Position numbers and translations under genes: made by a program. This document shows, piece after piece, positions 34,583 through 45,281 of a stretch of DNA of 64,000 nt. The number at the start of each line of letters is the position of its first letter. Position 1 is the stretch's first letter. Under the pieces are notes generated by a model that saw only the letters and a list, made by a program, of their open reading frames with translations, was not told the DNA's origin and did not search any database. The stretch covers positions 124,001-188,000 of the forward strand of contig NZ_NPMS01000006.1 of NCBI RefSeq assembly GCF_002266285.1, read 5' to 3'. The stretch is from Virgibacillus indicus (GTDB taxonomy: Bacteria; Bacillota; Bacilli; Bacillales; Amphibacillaceae).

Positions 34583-34617
34583 AATGACTCCGGTCTGCTG
34601 CTGGAGTCATTTTACTT
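34583..34617 (+). terminator. Terminator of ilvD
   Basis: AAATGACTCC and GGAGTCATTTTA pair perfectly around an 11-base loop. Confidence 0.85.
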
Positions 34618-34756
34618 TCAAAAATCAAAATGTAATATATTTGTAATATTCAATATATCGCAATAATTCCCTCATTCTATCAACGATGTAAGCGGATTCA
34701 AATTATCCGATAAATCTAAAGTGTCAAAATACTTTTAAAAAACTTTCATAAACCTG

Positions 34757-34785
34757 TTGACCTTTTCGTAAAATCATTATATGAT
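34757..34785 (+). promoter_or_regulatory. Sigma-A promoter of the ilv-leu operon
   Basis: TTGACC (34757-34762), 17 nt, TATGAT (34780-34785). It would start transcription near 34792, giving a leader of about 460 bases that contains the T-box. Confidence 0.75.
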
Positions 34786-34879
34786 TATCCGCAATATATC
34801 AATTTGATAAATCACAAAAGTAACAACTTAAAATGTATAAAAAATTGTCTGACTAACGAAAAAAATTTAATAATAGTAA

Positions 34880-35180
34880 TTCGATGACGGGAAAAAAAGA
34901 ACATGTCCCATGTATTTGCAGAGATCCGGGGTTGCTGGAAGCCCGGAAATACATATTGTTCTGACATCATCCCTGAGTGCTGAGTTGAACAGTTGATTCT
35001 AATTAGACTTGGCCAGGTGCTTTTTCGCTGCACCTGTTATCCATGATGGCTGACAACAGCTAATGAGGCAGTATTCGCAAGGATGCTGTAAACCTGGGTG
35101 GTACCGTGAAAAGATGACGCTTTTCTCCCCAATAATTCTGGATTTACGCAGATTTTATGGGGAGAGAAGGGTCTTTTTTG
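34880..35180 (+). promoter_or_regulatory. T-box riboswitch leader of the ilv-leu operon
   Basis: Stem I is seen as AGAACA/TGTTCT, ATGTATTT/AAATACAT and CCGGG/CCCGG. The specifier bulge between TGTTCT and CCC reads GACATCAT, making ATC (Ile) at 34966-34968 the best specifier codon. The T-box itself is TGGGTGGTACCGTG at 35095-35108. The competing terminator is GACGCTTTTCTCCCCA with TGGGGAGAGAAGGGTC plus a T-run to 35179. Uncharged tRNA binding would favour read-through into ilvB. Confidence 0.92.
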
Positions 35181-35207
35181 TTTATGGTGTCAGAAAAGTG
35201 TAACAAA

Positions 35208-35222
35208 TTTGTTCTGAAAAGT
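35208..35222 (+). promoter_or_regulatory. Weak CodY-box-like sequence before ilvB
   Basis: TTTGTTCTGAAAAGT differs from the CodY consensus AATTTTCWGAAAATT at four positions. CodY commonly controls ilv-leu operons, but usually at the promoter; this site is downstream of the terminator, so it is only a possibility. Confidence 0.25.
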
Positions 35223-35249
35223 TTGTAAATTTAAAGGAGGTATGTAGCA

Positions 35250-36971
35250 GTGAAAGCTGTGGCTAAACAGGAAGTGCAACTGAAGGAGGAATTGGGGACC
35301 GGGGCAGATTTATTAATTAAAGCTTTGGTGGACGCGAAGGTTGAAAAAGTTTTTGGATATCCAGGAGGAGCCGTTTTACCAATCTATGATGCCATGTTCC
35401 GTCATGAATTCCCTTTTGAACATATTCTTTTCCGTCATGAACAAGGAACGATTCATGCTGCTGAAGGGTATGCAAGAGTTACAGGAAAGCCCGGTGTTGT
35501 CATTGCTACTTCAGGACCGGGAGCAACAAACCTGATTACCGGAATAACGGATGCAATGATGGATTCACTGCCGCTTGTGATTTTTACGGGTCAGGTTGGT
35601 CAAAGTGTGATTGGAACAGATGCCTTCCAGGAAGCGGATGTGATGGGATTAACAACACCTATTACAAAATACAATTATCAGGTGCAGAATATCGCAGATC
35701 TGCCAAGAATCGTAAATGAAGCTTTTCATATAGCAACAACCGGACGGCCGGGACCGGTGCTGATCGATATCCCGAAAAACATATCGGCTGGAGCAACTGA
35801 TGGGGAATATGATAATAGCTTTGAAGTGCCAGGCTATCAGCCAACGGTAAATCCGAACCCAATGCAAATCAGAAAACTGGCAAATGCACTGAGTCAGTCA
35901 AAAAAGCCGGTACTTTTAGCAGGAGCAGGTGTAACGATTGCTGATGCTTCTGATGAACTGACTGCATTTGCAGAAAAATATCAGCTTCCAGTAGTCAATA
36001 CACTGCTTGGGCTTGGAAGCTTTCCAGGAAGTCATCCACTATCCTTGGGAATGGGCGGAATGCATGGAACTTATACAGCAAACATGGCGATCTATGAGGC
36101 AGACCTGCTGATTAACATTGGTGCAAGATTTGATGATCGGCTGACAGGAAAAATCTCCAGTTTTGCTCCAGAAGCAAAGGTAGCTCATATTGATATTGAT
36201 CCTGCAGAAATCGGTAAAAACATTACAACCGAAATTCCGGTTGTAGCAGATGCGAAGCGGGCATTGCTGGCATTGCTGAACGGTGAACTGAATGGACCGG
36301 ATAATAAGGAATGGCTGGAAAAATTGGAAGCAAATAAAAAGGAATATCCATTATGGTATGACCATTCCGATGAATTGATTTCACCACAATGGCTGATTGA
36401 ACAAATCCACCAGGCTTCTAAAGGGGAAGCGATTGTTGCCACAGATGTTGGCCAGCACCAGATGTGGGCGGCGCAATTTTATCATTTTAATAAACCGCAT
36501 AATTGGATTACATCTGGAGGGCTCGGAACAATGGGCTTTGGCCTGCCGGCAGCAATCGGTGCACAAATCGGAAGACCAGATGATACGGTAATTTCAATCC
36601 TTGGTGATGGCGGTGTACAGATGACCATCCAGGAGCTGGCGGTTATGAATGATTTAAATCTTCCAGTTAAAGTTTTTATCGTAAATAATGAAGCATTAGG
36701 CATGGTTAGACAATGGCAGGAAAAATTCCATGGGGAAAGATATTCCAGTTCATTGCTTACAAAAAACCCTGACTTCCTGAAAATTGCCGAGGGTTATGGG
36801 ATAAGAGGAATCAAAGTGGATAAAGAGAAGGATGTTCCAGCAGTACTTGAAGATATCTTCTCCTATGATGGGCCTGTTGTAGTTGATTGCAGAATCAGCT
36901 GGAAGGAAAAAGTATTTCCAATGATTGCACCAGGCAAAGGAATCAATGAAATGATAGGGGTGACAAGATGA
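35250..36971 (+). CDS. ilvB: Acetolactate synthase large subunit
   Basis: A 573-residue TPP enzyme. The catalytic Glu lies in [27 protein letters not shown] follows, and the TPP/Mg motif runs from [12 protein letters not shown] to VNN. It condenses pyruvate with pyruvate or 2-oxobutyrate to acetolactate or acetohydroxybutyrate. GTG 35250 follows AAAGGAGG by seven bases. It is the first gene of the operon after the T-box, and overlaps ilvN by four bases. The unrelated catabolic AlsS lacks a regulatory subunit, which is present here. Confidence 0.96.
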   Translation: MKAVAKQEVQLKEELGTGADLLIKALVDAKVEKVFGYPGGAVLPIYDAMFRHEFPFEHILFRHEQGTIHAAEGYARVTGKPGVVIATSGPGATNLITGITDAMMDSLPLVIFTGQVGQSVIGTDAFQEADVMGLTTPITKYNYQVQNIADLPRIVNEAFHIATTGRPGPVLIDIPKNISAGATDGEYDNSFEVPGYQPTVNPNPMQIRKLANALSQSKKPVLLAGAGVTIADASDELTAFAEKYQLPVVNTLLGLGSFPGSHPLSLGMGGMHGTYTANMAIYEADLLINIGARFDDRLTGKISSFAPEAKVAHIDIDPAEIGKNITTEIPVVADAKRALLALLNGELNGPDNKEWLEKLEANKKEYPLWYDHSDELISPQWLIEQIHQASKGEAIVATDVGQHQMWAAQFYHFNKPHNWITSGGLGTMGFGLPAAIGAQIGRPDDTVISILGDGGVQMTIQELAVMNDLNLPVKVFIVNNEALGMVRQWQEKFHGERYSSSLLTKNPDFLKIAEGYGIRGIKVDKEKDVPAVLEDIFSYDGPVVVDCRISWKEKVFPMIAPGKGINEMIGVTR

Positions 36972-37489
36972 AACGCATTATAACCTGTACAGTCCAGGAC
37001 CGGGGCGGTGTATTAAACCGCATTACCGGAATGTTTTACAAACGGCAGTTCAATATTGAAAGTATTACAGTCGGCGTATCTGAAATTGAAGGATTATCCA
37101 AAATGACATTTGTCGTCGAAATCAGCGATGACCAAAAACTTGAACAGCTGACAAAACAATTAAACAAGCAAATTGATGTAATCAAAGTATCTGATATTAC
37201 AGATAAAGCAATTGTTGCAAGGGAACTGGCACTAGTTAAGGTAAATGCAGGGAATCAGTCCCGTGCGGAAATTCAAGGAATTATTACACCATTCCGCGGT
37301 ACAGTTATTGACGTAAGCAAGGATACCCTGACAATTCAGGTAACCGGAAAATCAGATAAGGTGGATGCGCTCATTTCTTTGTTGAAACCTTATGGAATTA
37401 AAGAAATATCGAGAACAGGTGTAACGGCTTTGCTAAGAGGGCAGCAGTCATCCCAGCAAGTAGTTGAAGTGAATTCATTTCCGGTTTAA
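36968..37489 (+). CDS. ilvN: Acetolactate synthase small (regulatory) subunit
   Basis: A 173-residue subunit with an N-terminal ACT domain ([19 protein letters not shown]; key residues G, V, L, R, G) and a C-terminal domain with the [12 protein letters not shown] ending. It binds valine and confers feedback inhibition on IlvB. It starts inside the ilvB stop (ATGA). Sometimes called ilvH. Confidence 0.94.
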   Translation: MKRIITCTVQDRGGVLNRITGMFYKRQFNIESITVGVSEIEGLSKMTFVVEISDDQKLEQLTKQLNKQIDVIKVSDITDKAIVARELALVKVNAGNQSRAEIQGIITPFRGTVIDVSKDTLTIQVTGKSDKVDALISLLKPYGIKEISRTGVTALLRGQQSSQQVVEVNSFPV

Positions 37490-37508
37490 ATCCGGAAATC
37501 TATAATAA

Positions 37509-40131
<2,623 letters not shown>

Positions 40132-40154
40132 CGATTAAGTGAAGTTGCTCTGAG

Positions 40155-40318
40155 GTTGAGAGAGTTGCATGAAAAGTTGAGAGACAGTCGATAAAAGTTG
40201 AGAGAAAATACCCATAGTTGAGAGACAATCCTTAAAAGTTAAGAGAAACCGGTGAATGATCAAGTTATCTCCCAACTCTGCCGGAATATCTCTCAACCCG
40301 ACGGAGCTATCTCTCAAC
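40155..40318. repeat. 21-nt-period GTTGAGAGA array with inverted half, between leuA and leuB
   Basis: GTTGAGAGA begins at 40155, 40176, 40197 and 40217, with a variant GTTAAGAGA at 40238; the inverted form TCTCTCAAC (or TCTCCCAAC) is at 40268, 40289 and 40310. Spacing is 20-21 bases within each half. The transcript could fold into alternative long hairpins inside the leu operon. There is no T-run and no coding frame. It may set the relative expression of leuA and leuB or be a mobile repeat. Confidence 0.8.
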
Positions 40319-40375
40319 TTCCAATAAAAACTCAGAACAATCTGATATTAATAACTAAAATGAGGAGGGGAGTTT

Positions 40376-41482
40376 ATGAATAAGCAAATTATTCTACTTC
40401 CAGGTGACGGTGTAGGAAAGGAAATAATGGAATCAGCAAAACTGGTTTTAAATGTTGTCGCAAGTGAATATGAACATAACTTTACATTTCATCAGCATGC
40501 CATTGGTGGTGACGCTATTGATAACTTTGGCACACCATTACCGGAAGATACCATTAATGCATGTCAGCAGGCTGATGCGGTATTGCTTGGTGCTGTTGGG
40601 GGTAAGAAATGGGACTCCCTTCCAGGGCATATGAGACCTGAAAAAGGATTGCTGGGAATTCGCAAAAAATTAGGCTTGTTTGCCAATTTGCGCCCGGTAC
40701 AGGGCTTTTCGCCATTGCTTCATGCATCTCCATTAAAAGAGGAAGTCATTAACGGAAGTGATATTTTAATCATCCGCGAATTGACAGGCGGACTTTATTT
40801 CGGTCAGCCAAGTGAACGTCGGGATAACGGGAAGACGGTCGTGGATACCCTGTATTACACTCGCGAAGAAATGGAGCGGATTATTGATAAAGGATTCCAG
40901 AGTGCACGAATCAGAAACAAACATTTAACATCCGTTGATAAAGCAAATGTCTTGGAATCAAGCAGAATGTGGCGTGAAATTGTAAATGAAAAAAGCAAGG
41001 AGTATCCGGATGTAGTCGTTGATCATCTGCTTGTAGATGCAGCAGCTATGAAGCTGATCACTCGTCCTAATCAGTTTGATGTCATTGTTACGGAAAACTT
41101 ATTTGGGGATATTTTAAGTGACGAAGCCTCTGTTCTTACGGGATCTCTCGGAATGCTGCCATCAGCAAGCATTCGACGTGACGGAGTTGGGCTTTATGAG
41201 CCTGTTCATGGCTCGGCGCCAGATATTGCCGGTAAAGGGATTGCCAATCCACTTGGCATGATCTTGTCAGCTGCCATGATGCTGAAGTATTCCTTTGGGA
41301 TGGAAGAGGAAGCGGCAGAGGTGGAAGAAGCCGTTCATGAAACACTTGAGCAAGGCTTTCATACCGAGGATTTGGATATCAAGGGCGGCAAAAAAGTAAG
41401 TACAACAGAAATGACAGAAATTGTAGTGGAAAACCTGACGACGAAAAGTGTTTCCAACAGTATTTGCAGTATGTATGCATAA
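40376..41482 (+). CDS. leuB: 3-isopropylmalate dehydrogenase
   Basis: A 368-residue dehydrogenase. It has LLPGDGVGKEI at the N-terminus, the family block RELTGGLYFGQPS, DAAAMKLITRP, the signature NLFGDILSDEASVLTGS and GSAPDIAGKGIANP near the NAD site. It oxidises and decarboxylates 3-isopropylmalate. GGAGGGGAG precedes ATG 40376. It is separated from leuA by the 21-nt repeat array but has no obvious promoter of its own. Confidence 0.95.
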   Translation: MNKQIILLPGDGVGKEIMESAKLVLNVVASEYEHNFTFHQHAIGGDAIDNFGTPLPEDTINACQQADAVLLGAVGGKKWDSLPGHMRPEKGLLGIRKKLGLFANLRPVQGFSPLLHASPLKEEVINGSDILIIRELTGGLYFGQPSERRDNGKTVVDTLYYTREEMERIIDKGFQSARIRNKHLTSVDKANVLESSRMWREIVNEKSKEYPDVVVDHLLVDAAAMKLITRPNQFDVIVTENLFGDILSDEASVLTGSLGMLPSASIRRDGVGLYEPVHGSAPDIAGKGIANPLGMILSAAMMLKYSFGMEEEAAEVEEAVHETLEQGFHTEDLDIKGGKKVSTTEMTEIVVENLTTKSVSNSICSMYA

Positions 41483-41497
41483 AGTGAGGTGGAGAAA

Positions 41498-42904
41498 ATG
41501 GGGAAACCGGAAACCATTGTTGATAAAATTTGGAAAAAACATGAGGTGCATAAGGAAGAGGGGCGTCCGGACTTACTTTATATAGACCTTCATCTGGTCC
41601 ATGAAGTAACGTCCCCTCAGGCTTTTGAGGGCTTAAGGATTAATAACAGAAAAGTTCGCCGGCCCGATTTAACGTATGCTACGATGGATCACAATGTGCC
41701 TACAAAAAATCGGGATGTCATCAAAGATCAGGTTGCTCAAAATCAGATGGAAACATTAAAAAAGAACTGTGAGGACAACGGAATCAAATTAGCTGATATG
41801 TACCATCCGGATCAGGGAATTGTGCATGTAATCGGCCCACAGCTAGGATTGACACAGCCTGGAAAAACAATTGTGTGTGGTGACAGTCATACATCAACAC
41901 ATGGAGCATTTGGTGCACTGGCATTTGGGATTGGCACAAGTGAAGTGGAGCATGTACTGGCAACACAAACGATTTGGCAGGAAAGACCGAAAACAATGCA
42001 GGTAAAAGTGGAAGGTGACCTTGGACCAGGAGTAACAGCAAAAGATTTAATCCTGGCAATCATCTCTAAATTCGGTGTTCGATTTGGAACTGGCTATGTA
42101 CTTGAATATACTGGTGAGGCTGTCCGGAATCTGTCTATGGAAGGACGTATGACGGTCTGCAATATGTCAATCGAGGCAGGAGCTAGAGCAGGATTGATCA
42201 GTCCTGATGAAACAACAGTAGAATTTTTGAAGGGAAAAGAATATGTTCCAGAGGGTGAAGCTTTTGACGAATTAGCGGAAGAATGGCTTCAGCTGGCTAC
42301 AGATCATGATGCTGTATATGATAAAACAGTCACGATTAATGCCGAGGAAATTGAACCACAGGTATCCTGGGGAACGAATCCTGGTATGTGTGTACCTGTA
42401 AATGGAACCACTCCTGATCTGAATGAGGTGGACTACAGGGAAGACGTAGAGCGTGCGCTTGAATATATGGGACTTGAACAAAATCAGCCGATTACTTCGA
42501 TTGAAATTGACCATGTATTTATCGGCTCCTGTACGAATTCCCGCTTGAGTGATCTGCAAAAAGCAGCAGCAATCGTTAAGGGCAAGCAGGTAAAATCAGG
42601 CGTAAGAGCAATTGTCGTTCCTGGTTCATTCAGCATTAAACTGCAGGCTGAAAAGGAAGGCCTTGATACTATTTTTAAAGACGCTGGTTTTGAATGGCGA
42701 GAAGCCGGCTGCAGCATGTGTCTGGCCATGAATGATGATGTTGTTCCAATAGGCGGCAGATGTGCATCAACCTCAAACAGGAACTTTGAAGGAAGACAGG
42801 GAAATGGTGCCCGTACACATCTGGTAAGCCCGGAAATGGCGGCAGCAGCTGCAATCGAAGGACATTTTGTAGACGTCCGAAAATATGCAGAATTGGTTGG
42901 TTAG
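41498..42904 (+). CDS. leuC: 3-isopropylmalate dehydratase large subunit
   Basis: A 468-residue aconitase-family subunit. Fe-S ligands are in FIGSCTNSR and [29 protein letters not shown] and [19 protein letters not shown] are signature blocks. ATG 41498 is preferred, with GAGGTGGAG upstream; GTG 41489 lies inside that RBS. With LeuD it isomerises 2- to 3-isopropylmalate. Confidence 0.95.
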   Translation: MGKPETIVDKIWKKHEVHKEEGRPDLLYIDLHLVHEVTSPQAFEGLRINNRKVRRPDLTYATMDHNVPTKNRDVIKDQVAQNQMETLKKNCEDNGIKLADMYHPDQGIVHVIGPQLGLTQPGKTIVCGDSHTSTHGAFGALAFGIGTSEVEHVLATQTIWQERPKTMQVKVEGDLGPGVTAKDLILAIISKFGVRFGTGYVLEYTGEAVRNLSMEGRMTVCNMSIEAGARAGLISPDETTVEFLKGKEYVPEGEAFDELAEEWLQLATDHDAVYDKTVTINAEEIEPQVSWGTNPGMCVPVNGTTPDLNEVDYREDVERALEYMGLEQNQPITSIEIDHVFIGSCTNSRLSDLQKAAAIVKGKQVKSGVRAIVVPGSFSIKLQAEKEGLDTIFKDAGFEWREAGCSMCLAMNDDVVPIGGRCASTSNRNFEGRQGNGARTHLVSPEMAAAAAIEGHFVDVRKYAELVG

Positions 42905-42916
42905 GAGGCTGAAGCA

Positions 42917-43498
42917 ATGGAAGCAATTAATACACATAAAGGTTTGGTTTACCCATTAAACCGAACAAATATTGATACAGACCAGATTATACCAAAGCAA
43001 TTTTTAAAACGAATTGAACGGACGGGGTTTGGCCAATTTTTATTTTATCACTGGCGTTTTGATGATGATGGAAATAAGCGCAGTGATTTCAGTTTAAATA
43101 ACGCTGAATATCAGGGTGCATCCATTCTTCTGGCAGGTGAAAACTTTGGCTGCGGTTCTTCTAGAGAGCATGCACCGTGGGCACTTGCGGACTATGGATT
43201 CAGGGTAATCATCGCACCAAGCTTTGCTGATATTTTTTACAATAACTCATTAAAAAACGGGATTATTCCTATCAAAATTGCTGAATCGGAGCTAGATGAA
43301 TGGATGAAGGCAGCTGAAGATTCACAATTGGTATTGGATGTGAATCTGGAAAACCAAAGCATCACGGATGGAAATGGCAAGGAGATACATTTTGATATTC
43401 CAGAGTATCATAAAGAAAAACTGCTGAATGGCTGGGATGACATTGATTTGACATTGCATCAGGAAGCGAAAATTTCAGCCTATGAAGCAGCCAGATAG
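42917..43498 (+). CDS. leuD: 3-isopropylmalate dehydratase small subunit
   Basis: A 193-residue swivel-domain subunit. TNIDTDQIIPKQFL and GCGSSREHAPWAL are the substrate-binding signatures. AGGAGGC precedes the ATG, 12 bases after the leuC stop. It completes the dehydratase. A long-stem intergenic repeat starts four bases after its stop codon. Confidence 0.95.
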   Translation: MEAINTHKGLVYPLNRTNIDTDQIIPKQFLKRIERTGFGQFLFYHWRFDDDGNKRSDFSLNNAEYQGASILLAGENFGCGSSREHAPWALADYGFRVIIAPSFADIFYNNSLKNGIIPIKIAESELDEWMKAAEDSQLVLDVNLENQSITDGNGKEIHFDIPEYHKEKLLNGWDDIDLTLHQEAKISAYEAAR

Positions 43499-43501
43499 AA
43501 C

Positions 43502-43711
43502 AAAGGCGCAAGCGCCCGTTTAGCGACGTACGGACTGGACTGAACCGCAGGAGATAAAGGAAACACGGCGACCGTAGGAAGCCGATGTTGACTTTCACCA
43601 CAAGGGTATAAGTGCGACTAAGCCTCTGGTTCCACCAATCGGCAAGTCTTCTTTATCGTACGGAGGTGAGGGAAGTTCGCTAGTCGCTGGGCGCTGGAGC
43701 CGGACGTGGCT
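43502..43711 (+). repeat. Long-stem Bacillaceae-type intergenic repeat, copy A (with internal insertion)
   Basis: It starts GGCGCAAGCGCC and ends GGGCGCTGGAGC...GACGTGGC; the ends can pair (AGCGCCC..AGCGAC with GTCGCT.GGGCGCT). Compared with copy B (49195-49344) it shares the GAGATAAAGGAAACACGG and AGCCGATGTTGACTT blocks but has about 60 extra bases after the latter. I recall similar repeats scattered in Oceanobacillus-like genomes; this was not checked. Confidence 0.8.
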
Positions 43712-43810
43712 GATTTGGTTGTTTATTTATCCACAGGTCAAAAATTTTATAATTTCCTATTCAAGAACAAAAGAACTTAATTAATTACACATATCAAGGA
43801 GAGTGGATCC

Positions 43811-44800
43811 ATTGGGGATTGCGGCTTAACTGGTGAAAAAGTTCATACTGCGATGGAGAGAATTTCTTCCATCGTTCACCGTACACCACTATTAACATCG
43901 GAAACGACCAATAATTTGGTTGGGAAACAGGTATATTTTAAAATGGAAAACCAGCAGAAGACAGGTGCATTTAAATTCAGGGGTGCATCGTTCAAACTCA
44001 TGCAGCTGTCCAAAGAAGAGCTGAAAAGAGGCGTAATCACTGCTTCTGCTGGAAACCATGCGCAAGGAGTCGCACATGCAGCTGCGAAGCTTGGTGCTAA
44101 AGCAACGATATTTATGGCAGAGAAAACACCACTTGCCAAGGTAAATGCTACCCTAAATTATGGGGCAGAGGTTGTCTTAACAGGTGAGACATTCCAGGAA
44201 GCATATGAAGCTTCACTTAAAAGGCAAATGCAGACTGGAGCTGTCTACATTCACCCATTTGATGATTTTGATGTGATGGCAGGCCAGGGTACAATTGCTA
44301 TGGAACTGTTGAGACAGGAAGACCGTATTGACACGATTCTTGTTCCAATTGGCGGTGGCGGACTGATCAGTGGTATTGCTGTTGCTGCAAAATATGTGAA
44401 TCGTAAAATGAAAGTGATTGGCGTTCAGGCAGAGGGAGCGTCTGCCATGTATCAAAGTTATAAAAGCGACAGGGTGAAAAACCTGAAGGAAGTAGACACG
44501 ATTGCGGAAGGTATTGCTGTTAAGCAGCCAGGTAAAAAAACTCTGCCTATAATTCGGGAATATGTTGATGACATAATAACCGTAACAGATGAGGAAATTG
44601 CTTCAGCTATTATCTACATGCTTGAGCGAAACAAAACATTAATCGAAGGTGCGGGTGCAGCAGCAATTGCCGCACTGTTCGCCCATCATAAACAAATTAA
44701 ATCCAGGCATTGTGGTGTTATCATCAGTGGCGGAAATATGGATATTGGTACCATGACGAAGATACAAAGAATGGCTGAAAGACTGAACCACACGGCATAA
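43811..44800 (+). CDS. ilvA: Threonine dehydratase, short form without regulatory domain
   Basis: A fold-type II PLP enzyme. The PLP Lys is in GAFKFRGASFK, the substrate loop is SAGNHAQG and the phosphate loop PIGGGGLISG. It deaminates threonine to 2-oxobutyrate, the isoleucine precursor. At about 330 residues it lacks the C-terminal ACT-like domain of biosynthetic IlvA (about 420). The first ATG in frame, 43853, removes part of the first helix and has no RBS. The reading frame is open to ATT 43811, nine bases after AAGGAG, and the extra residues (LTGEKVHTAMERI) fit the family. Either an ATT start or a lost base in the GGGG run behind TTG 43812 is possible. Confidence 0.85.
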   Translation: MGDCGLTGEKVHTAMERISSIVHRTPLLTSETTNNLVGKQVYFKMENQQKTGAFKFRGASFKLMQLSKEELKRGVITASAGNHAQGVAHAAAKLGAKATIFMAEKTPLAKVNATLNYGAEVVLTGETFQEAYEASLKRQMQTGAVYIHPFDDFDVMAGQGTIAMELLRQEDRIDTILVPIGGGGLISGIAVAAKYVNRKMKVIGVQAEGASAMYQSYKSDRVKNLKEVDTIAEGIAVKQPGKKTLPIIREYVDDIITVTDEEIASAIIYMLERNKTLIEGAGAAAIAALFAHHKQIKSRHCGVIISGGNMDIGTMTKIQRMAERLNHTA

Positions 44801-44820
44801 CATTCTCAATTGATAGAAGA

Positions 44821-44872
44821 AGACGGCCGGAATTCATGCGTTTGTCAGCATGTATTCCGGCCGTTTTTGAAG
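44821..44872 (+). terminator. Terminator of ilvA / end of ilv-leu region
   Basis: ACGGCCGGAAT and ATTCCGGCCGTTTTTG form a long GC-rich stem with inner CATGC/GCATG pairing; also usable from the minus strand. Confidence 0.88.
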
Positions 44873-44893
44873 TATGAAGCTAAGCTGCAGATA

Positions 44894-45172
44894 TTATGTT
44901 CGCTGAGAGTATAATTCGCGGAGCTTTTTCTCATGCTGAAGCGTTTTACTTGAAAGAAAGTCGACCGTTTCCTGTGTTTCCCGCAGTTCCACAGTTTTAG
45001 CATCAAGCTTAATTTCAAGGCGATCAAACCGTTCATCCATCCGATTTTCCAGATTCTCAAATCGCTGATCGATTTTCTCAAACTTCTCATCAATTTTCTC
45101 GAACTTCTCATCGATTTTTTTAGAAAAGTCATTAAGTGCACCAAGTATAGCCTGCAGTTCTGTTTGTTCCAT
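44894..45172 (-). CDS. Small coiled-coil protein with heptad repeats
   Basis: A 92-residue protein, almost wholly alpha-helical. Three near-identical heptads (KIDEKFE, KIDEKFE, KIDQRFE) are followed by NLENRMDERFDRLEIKLD, a strong parallel coiled coil. There is no signal peptide or membrane segment. AGGAGGTG lies 7 bases before ATG, so it is well translated. Similar short proteins occur in Bacillaceae with no known role; it may act as an oligomerisation scaffold. It lies alone between ilvA and the sugar locus. Confidence 0.75.
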   Translation of the reverse strand: MEQTELQAILGALNDFSKKIDEKFEKIDEKFEKIDQRFENLENRMDERFDRLEIKLDAKTVELRETQETVDFLSSKTLQHEKKLRELYSQRT

Positions 45173-45240
45173 ATTTTTTCACCTCCTGTACAAGCAATTA
45201 TAAGCTATAATTTTAAATAATGAAAGTGCTGATTAAATAA

Positions 45241-45281
45241 AAGGCGGGACAGCATAAAACAATTTATGCTGTCATCCCACC
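45241..45281 (-). terminator. Terminator of the sugar-decoration operon
   Basis: GGCGGGACAGCATAAA and TTTATGCTGTC.TCCCACC pair over some 16 bp; on the minus strand a TTTTATTT run follows. It overlaps the last codons of the YkoS-like gene. Confidence 0.8.
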
